From NCBI GenBank assembly GCA_930367215.1, contig OV884056.1, forward strand, positions 231,065,127 through 231,129,126: DNA of 64,000 nucleotides, in the 5' to 3' direction. Positions within the stretch are counted from its first letter, which is position 1. Every line of letters starts with the position of its first letter. This stretch comes from Pollenia angustigena. Lineage: Eukaryota > Arthropoda > Insecta > Diptera > Polleniidae. A program made the position numbers and the translations under genes. Under the pieces are notes generated by a model. The model made no database searches. It was not told where the DNA came from and saw nothing but the letters and a program-made list of their open reading frames with translations. Shown piece by piece: positions 22,278-33,789 of this stretch.

Positions 22278-23043
22278 GGGCATTTCCGTCAAAAGGTCCA
22301 CCGTGACCGACAATTTAAAAGTTATTAAAAGCTGATTATTTTACGATATTGTTTTAGAGAAATATTTAAATTTTACTAATTTTATAAATTTACTCATAAA
22401 TTTGTTCACTTAGATAAACAATCAGACTGCAAAGTTGTGCAAACGTAATTTCTTATATGTGAGAATGTTTTATTGTATGTTTTCTTAAATATTTATTTTT
22501 CTTAAAAGAGGTGATATTTGATAAAAATTATCTAAAAAAAAATTGCTTACATGGTCTGTAATCTAAGAAAGAGTTCAAAGCAAAATATGTTATTCATATA
22601 AATGGTAAATTTTTATTTTATTTTAATCATTATTCAGTTGAATTATTACGGAAAAAATTTCACGTTCGAAATGTCACGTATCGACCCAGATTTTGGCTTA
22701 AAAATACAAAGATTTTATATTCAAACCAAGACATTTTAATGTTACATTGCTACGTAAAATTCTGAATGTAGTTTGACTAAGAAATTGTGCCAGGTTTCGC
22801 TGAATTACGCCTTTTTATACAAGGTCACAAAATCTACTTCTGTTTTTTTCACGTTCGAACCGCTACTTCTTTTGCCATTATCTTTGACCTAGAATCGCGC
22901 CCTCAATAAACTTTAGCATAGATAACAGTGCTTTCTTAGTGCTTTAATTTAAGGGTTAAGAAAACGAAAAAATATTTTTTGTTTAAAATGTTATTGCATT
23001 TTTGATGCGTACGACTGTCACGTTCAACACTTTGGATTTACCC
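22278..23043. mobile_element. DNA element with GGGCATTTCC ends and ATAT duplication
   Basis: Starts GGGCATTTCCGTCAAAAGG and ends TTTGGATTTACCC, flanked by ATAT on both sides (22274-22277 and 23044-23047). The interior repeats CACGTTCGAA or close forms near 22661, 22848 and 23018. The left part is repeated at 18249-18849 in tandem copy 1. Non-autonomous; see also 53153-53935 and 49490-49915. Confidence 0.6.
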
Positions 23044-24105
23044 ATATGTTATTCGCCATATTATTTCTATATGGCCCCATATAATTCAATAAGTGACACA
23101 ATGATTTCAATTAAAATATGGCTCAACTCTTATCTAAAAAAACACAGCCTTTAAAGCAAAACAATATAGTACAGTGTTGCAAACACATTTCACAATATAC
23201 AGCTTTTCTGCTTTCGATTCTTTTAAGGTACGTTTTTTTTTATGAATACGAAAATAAAAAATAAAAATTTTATTGTCAATATAAATTAATACTGGTTTTT
23301 GTGTTTATATTTTAACTTTTGCAAAGTAACATAATTCAGACTTTAACATACTTAGAACTTAGTTCTAAAAAAAGTTTAAAACAATACTGTTTAAAAATAA
23401 AGATTTTAATTCAGTGTTTTAAGATAAAGCTAATTTACTTTAAGAAATCATAAGAAATATTATAACTAACAACAGCAACTACCAGTTAATTTTAATAGAT
23501 CTTTAGTTTTTATCAAACTTGAAACAGTTTCTATATGTATACGATTTCTTCCTTTGCTTTTTACATCATTTTGCATTTGAAAATATGCGTTCAATTGATG
23601 CTCAGAAATGTGGTATCGAAAAAATACCAAAAGCAATATATGAAAGGTCAGCAAACATTAGTTTCGTTCTAAATATTGGCTTTATTTTTTTCAAGAAATT
23701 TAAATATATTCAGTTCTGAAATGCTTTATTTCTGAAAGATCCGCTATAACATGGAATTGAGAATTAATATTATCATAGTTTTCTTTATCGTTTTTAAATA
23801 ACATTAATAACAACAGTGTTATGCTATTGGTTTTTCCGGAAACAATATTTTCTGGATTGAAGCTGATTATCACTTTTAAGGTTTTATGTTCAAAACCAAA
23901 TTTTGTTGTAAGAACAAATATCCCATTCTGGAAAGCAATCCTGCCGTCCACGCTTTGCATTTCAATATTTAAGTCGCTTATTATTTTTAAAATAAAACAA
24001 GCCTGCTATCGAAATGATTACATCACCTTAAAAAAAGCTCAAAGGATAAAAAAAAGTACTGAAAACAACGCGGGGGTACTGCGGTATTTTTAATATGAAA
24101 AAGAC
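23044..24105. other. AT-rich sequence, no gene recognised
   Basis: Several frames of 60-90 codons overlap on both strands here (23466-24093) but none has a recognisable domain, splice context or codon pattern of a real gene. Confidence 0.4.
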
Positions 24106-24545
24106 TGCTTTATAATCTTCAAGATGTTTTTTGTCTACTTTTTTTTTTTTTAAACAATTTGTTTTTTTAATTTTGTTTTTTCTTTTTACCCACTCACAAG
24201 TCAATTTGAGTCGGAAAGAACACAACCAATTGTAGGGGAATGTAAAAAAAGATAAACTCACTGTTTTTTGTTGGTGTTTTGTTTAAGCTTTGATATTGTA
24301 ACAACTAAGACTTTGAGTGTTTAAAATTCTTATTCGTTTTAGGGTTTTATTTGAATAATATTTTTAGCTTTTCTAAAACCTTTGGAAAAGGTTTCCTGAT
24401 GATCTGGCCTAAGCAACCAGTGAAATGCGCATAGAAGCTAGCTTTCCCTTAACAATAAATCTCAGTGTATTTATCAAATATGAAAAATTGGGAATTTAGC
24501 ACGTCATACAAAAGTCTTAATAATAAATTTTGTATTCTCGAAAAT
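24106..24545 (-). repeat. Dispersed repeat family D, copy 2
   Basis: Reverse-orientation copy of the family at 44640-45175. It includes GATGATCTGGCCTAAGCAAC, GTGAAATGCGCATAGAAGC and the TAGCACGTCATACAAAAGTC block. It lacks the MITE inserted in the 44-kb copy and so serves as an empty-site reference. Confidence 0.65.
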
Positions 24546-24566
24546 AACTTTGTCCCCAAAAATAAT

Positions 24567-24866
24567 AATAGCTGAAATGCAAAAAGGCGTAGCTAACAAA
24601 AAATTCAAAATCAAGTTTTTGATTGATTATTATGAATACCATTAAACTACATGTCTTGGCAAAATCTTACACTTCTGCGGTTAAAACTGCCTTTTTTAAA
24701 ACAAAATATAATAAAATGGGTTTCTCTGAAAATTTTTTGAAGAATTCCAAGGACGACTAATGCATGTTTTTTTGTTTAAATTTATAGTTTCCATTTTACA
24801 AGTTTTTGTGCTTTTCCTGTAAATTTATATTTTTGTTAGTAATGCCTTTTTGCATTTTATCTAACG
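24567..24866. mobile_element. MITE with CGTTAG ends, copy 2
   Basis: Left TAGCTGAAATGCAAAAAGGC and right GCATTTTATCTAACG match the ends of 12141-12510. Internal blocks (TTTTTGATTGATTATTATGA, ACATGTCTTG) are inverted relative to that copy, so it sits in the opposite orientation. Confidence 0.7.
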
Positions 24867-25447
24867 ATGTATAAAAAAAAAATTATACAAACAGTGAAAA
24901 ATTTTTGTTTTTTTTTTTAAATAAATTGTATGCACATATATAAACATTGCTCATACATGTATTTGTTCTACCTAGTTTGGCAAAAATTAATTAATTTTTT
25001 CTTAAATTTTGATAAAAAACATGAGTTTTTTCTGAACTTTTCTTGGGGACAGGATAAAGTCTAGTGATTAAATAACAACAGCCAGTGCCTCCACGACCAA
25101 TAAAATTTTTACAACCAAATTCTTTGAAAATTTTACCAAATGTGTAAATATGTACATATATAACCAAATTAATAACATACAGTGGGGAGCAGAGGTGCGT
25201 ACATGTTTGTATATCTTGCACTTCTAAGGGAATAAGAAACACAATAATAACGCGATTTCAAAATTTTTTTTTTTATTTTATTTCTTTTTTAATTCTTAGC
25301 AAAATTCAATTTAAAACAAAATAAAAAAACAACAAGTTCATAGGTAAACATAAACAAAACTTAAATAACTCTCATGTACTCAATTTTGCACCCGCGTGTT
25401 ATTTAACGGCTAAACCAATTATTCGAACGCGTTCCCTCTCACCCTTT
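24867..25447. other. AT-rich stretch before the Jockey relic
   Basis: Contains CAGTGGGGAGCAGAGGTGCG at 25180, possibly an isolated transposon end. The 5' untranslated part of the Jockey-type relic may begin near 25390. Nothing else recognised. Confidence 0.35.
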
Positions 25448-27298
25448 TTGTTTACAAATACGGTCGATCGTAATACAATAACAAATCTATTAACTGCAAG
25501 CGTTGCCACTGTGCCAAAAACAACGTTAATAAGTGATGATACAATTAACCCCAAAACAGCCGCTATGGAAAACTCATTAACTCAAGTTAAAATTTCTCAA
25601 AGCCTCCAGTACAAGTTGGCATTGACATATATTTAACAGTGCTTCAACGGGGTCGTAGCCCTACCTCCTCAGCAGTTGCTTCGGCACCGAAAGTTTTAAA
25701 AGATGGTACAATTGACAGAACATATTCCCAAAATCGTTTCTAAACTCTGGATGAGGAATCCTTGGAAGCACCAAACGTCATCAAATCGTCTAAGCCACCC
25801 CCAATATATCTTAGAGAGCAAAACTCAAATGAGTTAATAAAGAGTTTGATTTTGTTGATAGGCGAAAACTCATTTTATGTAGCTGCAATAAAGCGAGGTA
25901 GTATTGACGAGACAAAAATGCAGGTCAATCACGAGGATGATTTTCCCAAATTAATTACAAGATTTGAAACCCTTAATAAAAACTTCTAACATACCAACTA
26001 AAGAGCAGTAAAGGTCTTCAGGTTGTGATAAAGGGCATTGACTCATGCGTGGACCCTGAAGAAATAAAAACATTTTTGGAAGAGAAAGGCTTCAAGATAA
26101 AAAACGTGGAAAAATATGGAAAAAAATTCACAACCACTTTTTCGAGTGGAGTTAGAACCCGGCGATGTAACGCTTAAAAAAAATGAAACGCATCTGATTT
26201 ACAACTTGAAATATATTCTATACAGAAGGATCACTATAGAAGAGCCGCACAAAACAAATGGACCCGTTCAATGTTTAAACTGCCAAGAATATGGTCACAC
26301 TAAGTCATACTGCCACCTACCCCCTGTTTGCGTAGTATGTGGTAAATTAGATGGTACAGTTCTTTGCGATAAATCTAAAAATGACCCCAATCGAACAGAC
26401 TCATCGAATAGTAAATGTCATAAGAAAAGCACTTGAAGAAAAAAAATATTGCTCAGCACTCTTCATCGATGTTTCGCAAGCTTTTGATAAAGTCTAGCAT
26501 GAAGGCTTATTACATAAATTAAAGCAAAATTTCTTAAGTTCACCTCAGCCCATTGGCGCTGGAGTCCCACAAGGCAGCATCCTGGGCCCTCTATTATACT
26601 TAATTTATACTTCGGACATGCCAACAAGCAACTACACCCAAACTTCAACATTTGCAGACGATACAGCTTTTCTAAGCGTCCATGAAAACCGTTATGAAGC
26701 ATCTCGTTGCTTACAGCACCATATATTTCAACTAGAAATATGGTTAAGACAATGGAGAATAATGGTCAATGAGCAAAAATGCGTGCATATAACATTCACC
26801 TTGCACCGGGAATTTTGCCCCCCTATTACAATCAATAATCAAATAATTCCTCAACATTCGCATGTAAAATATCTCGGTATACATCTAGATCGGCGATTAA
26901 CGTGGAAATTCCATATAGAGGCAAAATTAACTCAAATGAAACTAAAAGCCATTGAAATTCATTGGCTTATTGGTAGAAATTCTGTTCTTAGTCTCGATTG
27001 CAAGCTTCTACTTTACAACTCCATCTTAAAGCCTATCTGGTGCTACGGTATTCAACTATGGGGCACTGCCTCGGCCTCTAATATCGACAAAATTCAAAGG
27101 CGCCAAAATAAACTTCTTCGAATAATCACAGCCGCTCCCTGGTATGTTAAAAACTCAAACATTCCTAAGGATCTCAATGTGCATTTAGTAAAAACTATGA
27201 TGACAAAGTATGCAGTAAAAAACTTAAATAGGCTTGAACAACACCCAAATCCACTAGCTCGAAATATTTTAAATGAAGATTCAATAAATAAATATTGA
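25448..27298 (+). pseudogene. Jockey-clade non-LTR retrotransposon relic (gag plus partial RT)
   Basis: ORF1 (gag-like) pieces lie at 25448-26436 in shifting frames. SSKGLQVVIKGIDSC and DPEEIKTFLEEKGFK can be read near 26010-26095. Then come IYNLKYILYRRITIEEPHK and the zinc knuckle CLNCQEYGHTKSYC, followed by CVVCGK, as in Jockey-type gag with a PRE/C2HC domain. At about 26396 the gag joins directly to the middle of RT (ALFIDVSQAFDKV), so the endonuclease and early RT have been deleted. A second deletion lies near 26527. A TAG replaces Trp after FDKV. GAGVPQGSILGPLLY and FADD (RT catalytic box) follow, and the end of ORF2 is open to 27298. The element is dead. Confidence 0.88.
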
Positions 27299-27560
27299 AA
27301 AAAAAATATTAGTTAATTTTTTATTTTAAATCATGGCGGCCACACTCGCTTAAGAAGAAGAGAGACTGCAGCACTCACCCAATCAGAAGAGCGATAAACA
27401 CCTACATACGTGAACGGAAACCGTGATGACGAAATTTGTTGTCTAGCACTGGCAGGACACAAAACAAAGTATTAGGATAAGATTTGAATTATTATTGTTA
27501 GTTCATATTTAGTATATGAAGATTCAATAAATAAATATTGAAAAAAAAATATTAGTTAAT
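27299..27560 (+). mobile_element. 3' region of the Jockey relic with a repeated terminus
   Basis: The sequence GAAGATTCAATAAATAAATA followed by TTGAAAAAAAAATATTAG occurs twice, at 27276 and at 27518, with 240 bp between. The second copy includes the ORF end codons as well, so the 3' end seems to have been duplicated, perhaps through template switching. Confidence 0.6.
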
Positions 27561-27649
27561 TTGAATAATGATTCGTCAATTTAAATTAAAAAATATTCAG
27601 AAAAACACCATTGATTTATTAATAACAATAAAAAAATTTCAAAATTAAT

Positions 27650-28372
27650 AATAACTAAAACAAGTGCTATATTCGGCTGTACCGAATCTTATATACCCTT
27701 CACCATTGTGTGAGCAGAATACAGAGCAACTAAATAATTTTTACATATACATACATACATATTTACAATATTTAAAACTTCATTATAAATGAAATTTAAA
27801 AAGCGAAAACTGGTAAATATTTTGTAAGATCGTTTTTAGACATAAAAATATTAACAAAAAAATTTATGTTAAGAAAACCAAGATTCGAACCAGGGAACTG
27901 AACCATGAACAAACGCTGTTTAAATACCATTAAAATGAAATATGGACCGTTTACTGTTCACAACTCAACACAGACGACAACCGGATTTGAACATCACTTT
28001 TCATAAGGACCCAGAATATATATACTTTATAAAGTGTATTTATAACCTGAATGTTTGTACCTAATTTGGAAACTTTGGCTCTTGCCGTTCTCCAGATATA
28101 CAGAAAAAAGTAATAAAAATACAACAACAAGGGATTTTTGGAAAAAATTAGAGGCAGTCGTGGTTTTTTGTTCATATCTCAGCCATTTGTGGACCGATAT
28201 TGCTGAATTTCAATAGCAAGAAATGGTGGACTTATGTTACATAAATGTAAAAGAACCTAGCCGCTATCATGTCTGGAGTCTCCGGAAAACACATATCAAA
28301 CGTTAGACGGACAGACGGTCAGACGGACGAACATCGTTAAATCAACTTCTCTCCTCATAAGGACCCAGAATA
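27650..28372 (-). repeat. DINE-1/mini-me-like dispersed repeat
   Basis: Ends in ACAAGTGCTATATTCGGC and TATACCCTTCACCA on the left. Further in it holds a GACGGACAGACGGTCAGACG tract and ATCGTTAAATCAACTTCTC. Read on the minus strand the order is AAGTTGATTTAACGATG then a GTCC/GTCT tract, as in mini-me. Fragments of the same kind are at 454-508 and 5230-5485. Confidence 0.6.
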
Positions 28373-28590
28373 GTTGTTGACTGCCGATGTTCTTTGTTGT
28401 GTACAACATTTCGTTTTTTGCTTTTGCCTTCACTGCGACTGTTTTCATTTTATGAATCAGAAGTAAAGGCAACAGTTTATTTTGTCCAATGACAAATGAA
28501 GATGTCGAAGTTACAGCACAATCTTATGACTTTTACTATCTCAACTGCAGCTTTTTAAACGCTGGTTTACCACTAGTTGGAACCTAAACG
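28373..28590. mobile_element. Small MITE-like element, CAACTGCAG family
   Basis: Shares GTCCAATGACAAATGAAGA, then a CAACTGCAGCTTTTTAAAC end, with the MITE at 34893-35064 (TTCGACTGCAGTTTTTTAAA). The left end (TTGACTGCCGATG) is only weakly inverted. Confidence 0.45.
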
Positions 28591-28611
28591 TCAAATTTCG
28601 TGTATTAGTTT

Positions 28612-29331
28612 ATTATACCCACACCACAATAGTGGAGAGGGTATTATGCATTTGTGCTGATGTATGTAACGCCTTAAAATAGTGGTCCTAGACCCACCTT
28701 AAAGTATACCGATCTACTCAGAATCACTTTCTGAGTCGAACTAACGATGTCCGTCCGGCTGGCTGGCAGGCTGGCTGGCTGTCCATGTAACCTTGTGCGC
28801 AAAGTACAGGTCGCAATTTTGGAGATAATTTGATAAAATTTGGGTCATAGGTTCTTATTGGCCCAAGGACCAAGCCTATTGAAAATGGGCCGAATCGTAG
28901 GACCACGAGGGAAGATAGAGGGAAATTTCTTCCTCTCAGAAACTATCAAACCGATTTTAATGAAATTTAAAACATAGATAGAACCATATCTATATGGACA
29001 CAAAATGTATAAATTTTTAAAAAAAATCGGACCACGAGAGGAGATAGGGGCAATTTCTGCCTCTCAAACCGATTTTAATGAAATTTAAAACATAGATAGA
29101 TCCATATCTATAGGGACCCATTAGCTATACATTTTTAAAAAAAATAGGACCACAAGGTGAGGCAGGGCGCAATTTCTGCCTCTCACAAACTTTCAAACCG
29201 ATTTTCATGAAGTTTATAAACATAGATAAATCCATATTTACATGGACACATAAGCATGATGTGTTTTTAAATACTGTGGTGTAGGGTATCATATGGTCGG
29301 GCTTGACCGACTATACTTTCTTACTTGTTTG
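28612..29331 (+). repeat. DINE-1/mini-me-like repeat with internal tandem block
   Basis: Starts TTATACCCACACCACAATAG and GGAGAGGGTATTATGC, then ATGTATGTAACGCCTTAAAA, a GTCC/GGCT microsatellite core (28748-28785), and ends GTGTAGGGTATCATATGGTC ... TTCTTACTTGTTT. Between 28895 and 29270 a segment of about 118-134 bp (GGACCACGAGG ... ATAGATCCATATC) is repeated three times. A related shorter copy is at 46770-47167. Confidence 0.7.
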
Positions 29332-29679
29332 TATATGCGTTTGTGTTTTAAATACATAAATATGTACATACATTAAGCTTAACAAATCTTTTTAATTTTT
29401 TGAAATTAAATAAAACTTTAAATAACACTATCGTTTTCATATACATAAATACAATGAGCACAACGTCCCATCTTCGTTAACTTCGGGATTTATTAAAAGT
29501 TTCAGTCTGTCAAACCAAACACTTTCGAACATGTCGGCTGCTGACTGTTTTCATAAGCTGAGAATGCCAAGCGTTGTTAACTTAACCAAAGAGGTCATTC
29601 ACAAATGCTAAAAAATATTTGCAATTGAGCTAGTGTACTTCAGCTGGCAGTTTAAAACAAATTTGTTTTATAAATTTGT
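29332..29679. other. AT-rich sequence, no feature recognised
   Basis: No gene or structured repeat seen. Confidence 0.4.
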
Positions 29680-29880
29680 TTATGCTGATGTGTGAAACAC
29701 TAAAAAAAAATTGTTGGATGATCCTTTTAGTATACCGATCGTCTCAGAGCCAGTGTATAAGGGAAACACACTTCTATTCGGAATAGTCTTTGGGCTCTTA
29801 AACCTTTTAATTATGCAATTCTTAAGATTTAATTCATAATCGGACCATATTTGATCATAGCTCCCATACATATACTAACT
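29680..29880 (-). repeat. Fragment of a dispersed dipteran repeat
   Basis: On the minus strand reads TATGGGAGCTATGATCAAAT then ATGGTCCGATTATG, the phrase common to the middle of fly DINE-1-type repeats. The 63-codon frame it opens is incidental. Confidence 0.4.
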
Positions 29881-30849
29881 ACTCCCAAAAATTGCTTTTA
29901 ATGCCACACATACTATCACATTTATGCTTGTGTTGACGAAATAACAACAAAGCAACAGCCGAACGTACATTGACACAGACCACACAAAGAAGTTTTATTC
30001 TTATGCACGCGTATATAGGATTTGAAAATGTGCCCTTCACTGATGTAAACCCATTTCTAAAATCACTTAGGTTAAATTTCTGTATTTAAATATCAATTTA
30101 TATTTAAATATAGATTTGCATATAATTTTGTTTTGACATGAAAATATGAATTGATATTGAAATACAATTGGTGAAATAAGCACTTGAAGGCAAACAATTC
30201 CCAAATAGATAAGGATATCTTAATAACAATTTAACTTTTACTTAAGCTCATAACGTAATTTTATTTTTGGGGATCTATGATTGCCCATGGGCCCCAAAAA
30301 GGGTACACTCGAAAATTTGTCTTTATCTACTGCGGTGTAGGGTATTTCTCTATGTTTTTATTTTTCGAAAAAGTAAGGAAAATCATGTTAGATTATTGCA
30401 GTGGGTAGATATAACTTCTGTATTTCTTTTTCTTGCAAAAATTTAACATTTTAAAAATTGATCTGACTCCCTTGAGAGGAGCCAGAGCGATATAAGAAAT
30501 AAAGATTCAACGGATTTAAAACCCACGATATTGATGACCACTTTTTGCCAGTTACGCATAAAACTTTTATTTATTTTTATGTATTTAGTTAGTTTTGTTT
30601 TTAATTTGTAACAATTCTTTAATATAATGAGAATTGTTACAAATCAAGAACAAAATTTAATTTATTACTAAATAATATACATATTATTAACGTAAATATT
30701 AATCCGTCTACATTGCGTGAGGTAGCGCCGCTCATTTTTCATTAAAAATTTATTTCACACATGCATATTTACATATATTTACTTAGAAGTTATCTTGTAG
30801 TCTAAGCCATTTTTTATTACTTTCAGTTTCAATTCTAATTTTTCTTCCA
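29881..30849. other. Non-coding stretch upstream of the nested small gene
   Basis: Would include any promoter and 5' non-coding exon of the 30850 frame. A polypyrimidine tract and AG (TTACTTTCAG) lie at 30819-30828, just before the start codon. Confidence 0.4.
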
Positions 30850-31074
30850 ATGGCCGACAACAAGGAACCAGAAGAAACTTTAAAATCACGTACAAGCCGT
30901 TCTTTATCATCGATTGTGGATAATATAAATGAAGCAACATGTAAAATAAAAAAATGTGCTTGTGAATTTAGAATGACAGATGCAAAATGGGAGTTTTTTC
31001 GCAGTACTCTAGTATTTGGCTTAGGAGTAGTTCTAACCTTTCAATTGCGTAATGTAGTACATGAATTTTTATAA
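30850..31074 (+). CDS. Small one-pass membrane protein, unknown function
   Basis: ATG to TAA, 74 residues. Residues 1-48 are polar and rich in Ser, Lys and Glu, with three Cys in a short basic run (CKIKKCAC, 31-38). Residues 53-66 (TLVFGLGVVLTFQL) form one hydrophobic segment, followed by a short tail. There is no signal peptide, so a tail-anchored or mitochondrial/ER small protein is plausible. A good 3' splice acceptor, TTACTTTCAG, ends 21 bases before the ATG, suggesting a spliced 5' leader. The start context is CCAATGG. It lies within the 34.8-kb protease intron on the opposite strand, and nothing around it looks like transposon coding sequence. I do not recognise the family. A chance frame is possible, but the composition and context look better than the other short frames here. 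Confidence 0.45.
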   Translation: MADNKEPEETLKSRTSRSLSSIVDNINEATCKIKKCACEFRMTDAKWEFFRSTLVFGLGVVLTFQLRNVVHEFL

Positions 31075-32888
31075 AACTATAACAATCAAGAATGTTTAAA
31101 AATATATATTTATGTATGTTCATATTTTCGATTTAACCCTAGGAACACAATTGCACCGTATGAACGTAGCGTACGATGTTGATACGTTGTCAAATTAAAA
31201 CGTATAATATTTGATACAAAGGCACACAAAAACTGGCGTAAACGTAAAAGCGTATCTACGTCGTAAGCCGACATAGATCTTTTTCTATATCCTATTCCGC
31301 ACTGTGCCTGAAAATTGAATTTCATCGGCCAAAAGTCCAATTTTTTGCTATCGCCGATTTTAAAAATTTTAATGCTTTTCAATAGCAAACATATGTTTAA
31401 TGACACATTTTTTTGGGCTTTCTAAAATTTGGCTCTTGCATTTTATTCTAGGACTTGATTTATTGAAATAATACTTCATTGTATTGAAACAATACTACAT
31501 TGTAGTAACTGTCACTAAACACGTCCATAAAGAATAGATGTGTGACTGGTCAAATGGTGTCAATTGACCCCCTCCAATGACAACCCATGTAAAAGTGATA
31601 GGTCTTATTCATAGAAAGTGTTAAAACTAGAACCGGTCTCTACCACCAAAGACCTATCACGAGACTACTTTGGTGTCAGTTCGCTTCCCTCTAGGGATAT
31701 TACAACCAAGATATCCAAAAAACTAGATTAAAATATTGGTAATTTTGGGTTTATGTGGTTTTAGAAAAAATTGTTATAAATTTGATTAGAACTAAATTAT
31801 GATATCTCTCAAACTGTTATCAATAATGGGTTAAATTTTGTTTATTATATTAGTGGGATAGTAGTCTTTAAGAAATGGTTCGTTACATTACTGCATAATT
31901 TTTGCCTGAAGTGTTATTAAATGTTTCCCCAGGTTCTATATTTTAGTTAATTCCGGATTTCAGAAGAATAGAACTTGTTAGGGTCAAAAGAGGTTAAAGA
32001 GATTTTAATTCCATCAGAAAGCTGATAGTGTCCTCTTTATATCTGTTTGGAACTGTCTAATGAACACTTTTTTTTTGCTCTTTTTATTTTACTGAAATAT
32101 AACACAATGGTTTACGAACGATTTTTTTTTAAATAGTTCTGCAACTGTTACAATTATTGAAACTGTCATATCAGGGCAACTTTTAGGTTAATTTAAAGAG
32201 CATGAGTCCGTAGAGGTTCGGGAGAGTGACTTTTGGACCTCTAAAATTGGTATCCTCGGATATTCAAACCCTTAAAAAAATTCGCCAAAAATATATGTTT
32301 TTGGATTGCAAACAAATAAACTTTTAAGTTTAATATTTTCCATGATAAATGTCACACAATGAAAATAAGATAAAATTCTTTAACTTCAAAATACTTATAA
32401 CTAAAAAATTTTCTTCCTATAACTGTTGTAAAAACGTTTTTTTAATTCAATTTTTAGCGGTAGACATTTAAATATATGAAAAAATTGTTAATTTTAATGT
32501 TTCATAACATTAAAGAAAAAAAGTCATTACGATAACTAAATACTGATTTTAGCTAAATGGTAGAAATATTTAGGTTCAAAAACAAACAACGCGAGCACAA
32601 AATTCTCACATTTTATTTTCTTTAATTGTTAATTTGAATACACAAAATTGACGCAGTAGTACAAGCCAGAAAAAAGGAAAGAAGGCAGATGAAGGTCGTC
32701 GCGTGCTGGAAAATGAATTAAGTACAATTTACTTGAAGGTAAGCTTATGAAAGTAGAACATAACATGATGTAAACGAAATATAAAACGAAATAAAATTAA
32801 TAAAACTTGATGATTTGAAAAAGGAATAAAAAAATGAAAATCACAACAGCTCAAAACGCACATTGAAAAAGTGGATAAAATAAATTAA
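31075..32888. other. Intron sequence, little recognised
   Basis: The segment 31810-31880 (CAAACTGTTATCAATAATGG ... GTCTTTAAG) is similar to 33380-33445, so an unnamed dispersed repeat is present. No gene or element ends identified. Confidence 0.4.
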
Positions 32889-33028
32889 CTGCCAAGCCCA
32901 CGATGTCGACATGAAAATATCTTTCGTATATTTATACAGAAAACAAAAAATAATTTTAGTTTTTTATTATTGTTTTCAATATAAATATGCGAAAGAAATG
33001 TTCTTGTCGATATTGTGGGCCTGGCAGT
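32889..33028. mobile_element. Small palindromic MITE (140 bp)
   Basis: Left CTGCCAAGCCCACGATGTCG and right CGATATTGTGGGCCTGGCAG are inverted. The arms extend inward through TTCGTATATTTAT/ATAAATATGCGAA. TAA-rich flanks could be the target duplication. Confidence 0.6.
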
Positions 33029-33449
33029 AAAAATTTCATTCGAATATAAAAACTTTTATATTAAAATAATAAAAAAAAATCTTTAAACGTGTGACAAATG
33101 AAAAAATGTAAAATTTTCATTGATGAAACATTTCATTAACGGGGGGCTAACGTAACATTCTTCATTAATCCAATGAAGGTTGAATTTAAATGTAATTTAT
33201 CATTGTATTAATGTCAAAATCCATTGGATCTGTGAAGAAAATTCTTTCAGTGTAAGCTGGCCTACAAAAAATATGTTTAGGTTATCTCCGTTGCCTTAAG
33301 TGATATTCGTATAAAACGGATTTTTGAATTTATTTTTAAAATTTTTCGAAATTCTTAATCGGGTGGATTATGTTTAATATCAAACTGTTATCAATAGTGG
33401 TTTAAACATTTTTTATATTGGTAGAAAAGCAGACTTTAAGTAATAGTAT

Positions 33450-33773
33450 CAAGGCGAATTTAACAAGGTAAGTGCAACTCTACAACTACAAAAAGCCCCA
33501 TGTATTTTTTTGCAATTTAATAGGCGGCTGTCAAAAATGCTGACAAGGCAAAAATTAATTGAAAAACAAAATAAAAATTTTGTTTGGGTTATAAAAGATT
33601 GTAAAATTCACTTTAATTATTTGCAGTGTTTCTAAGAAATTTTTTCGGTTATTTTGGGGCAAAACATAAACAAAATTATATTTTGACGTTTCCCTATTTT
33701 TTTTTTTTAATTCGCCGTGGGGACAGCTGATGAGCTGCTGACGAGTTGAGTTTACCTTGTTGAATTCGCCTTG
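33450..33773. mobile_element. MITE of the CAAGGCGAATT family, copy A
   Basis: Starts CAAGGCGAATTTAACAAGGT and ends ACCTTGTTGAATTCGCCTTG. Flanks AATAGTAT on the left and CAATAGTAT on the right agree with an 8-bp duplication plus a one-base change. The first CAAGG fits the hAT end rule. Confidence 0.75.
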
Positions 33774-33789
33774 CAATAGTATGTTGTAT

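Larger units (their letters stand above)
18850..22877. repeat. Tandem duplication, copy 2 (4,028 bp)
   Basis: Head-to-tail second copy of 14781-18849. It lacks 40 bp between two CTG triplets at about 19864 (CGAAAGCTG joined to GTGGCTCGC), a microhomology-type deletion. After its end the sequence continues into the rest of the GGGCATTTCC element, which copy 1 lacks, so the duplication breakpoint lies inside that element. Confidence 0.9.

Noticed and set aside
23466..24261. Cluster of overlapping frames of 60-90 codons on both strands
   Set aside because: No domain, no splice context and AT-driven codon content; they look like random frames.
27870..27900. AGATTCGAACC on the + strand looks like a tRNA/SINE B box on the minus strand
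   Set aside because: No A box, cloverleaf or tRNA length unit could be placed at the right distance; it is more likely a chance match in a repeat.
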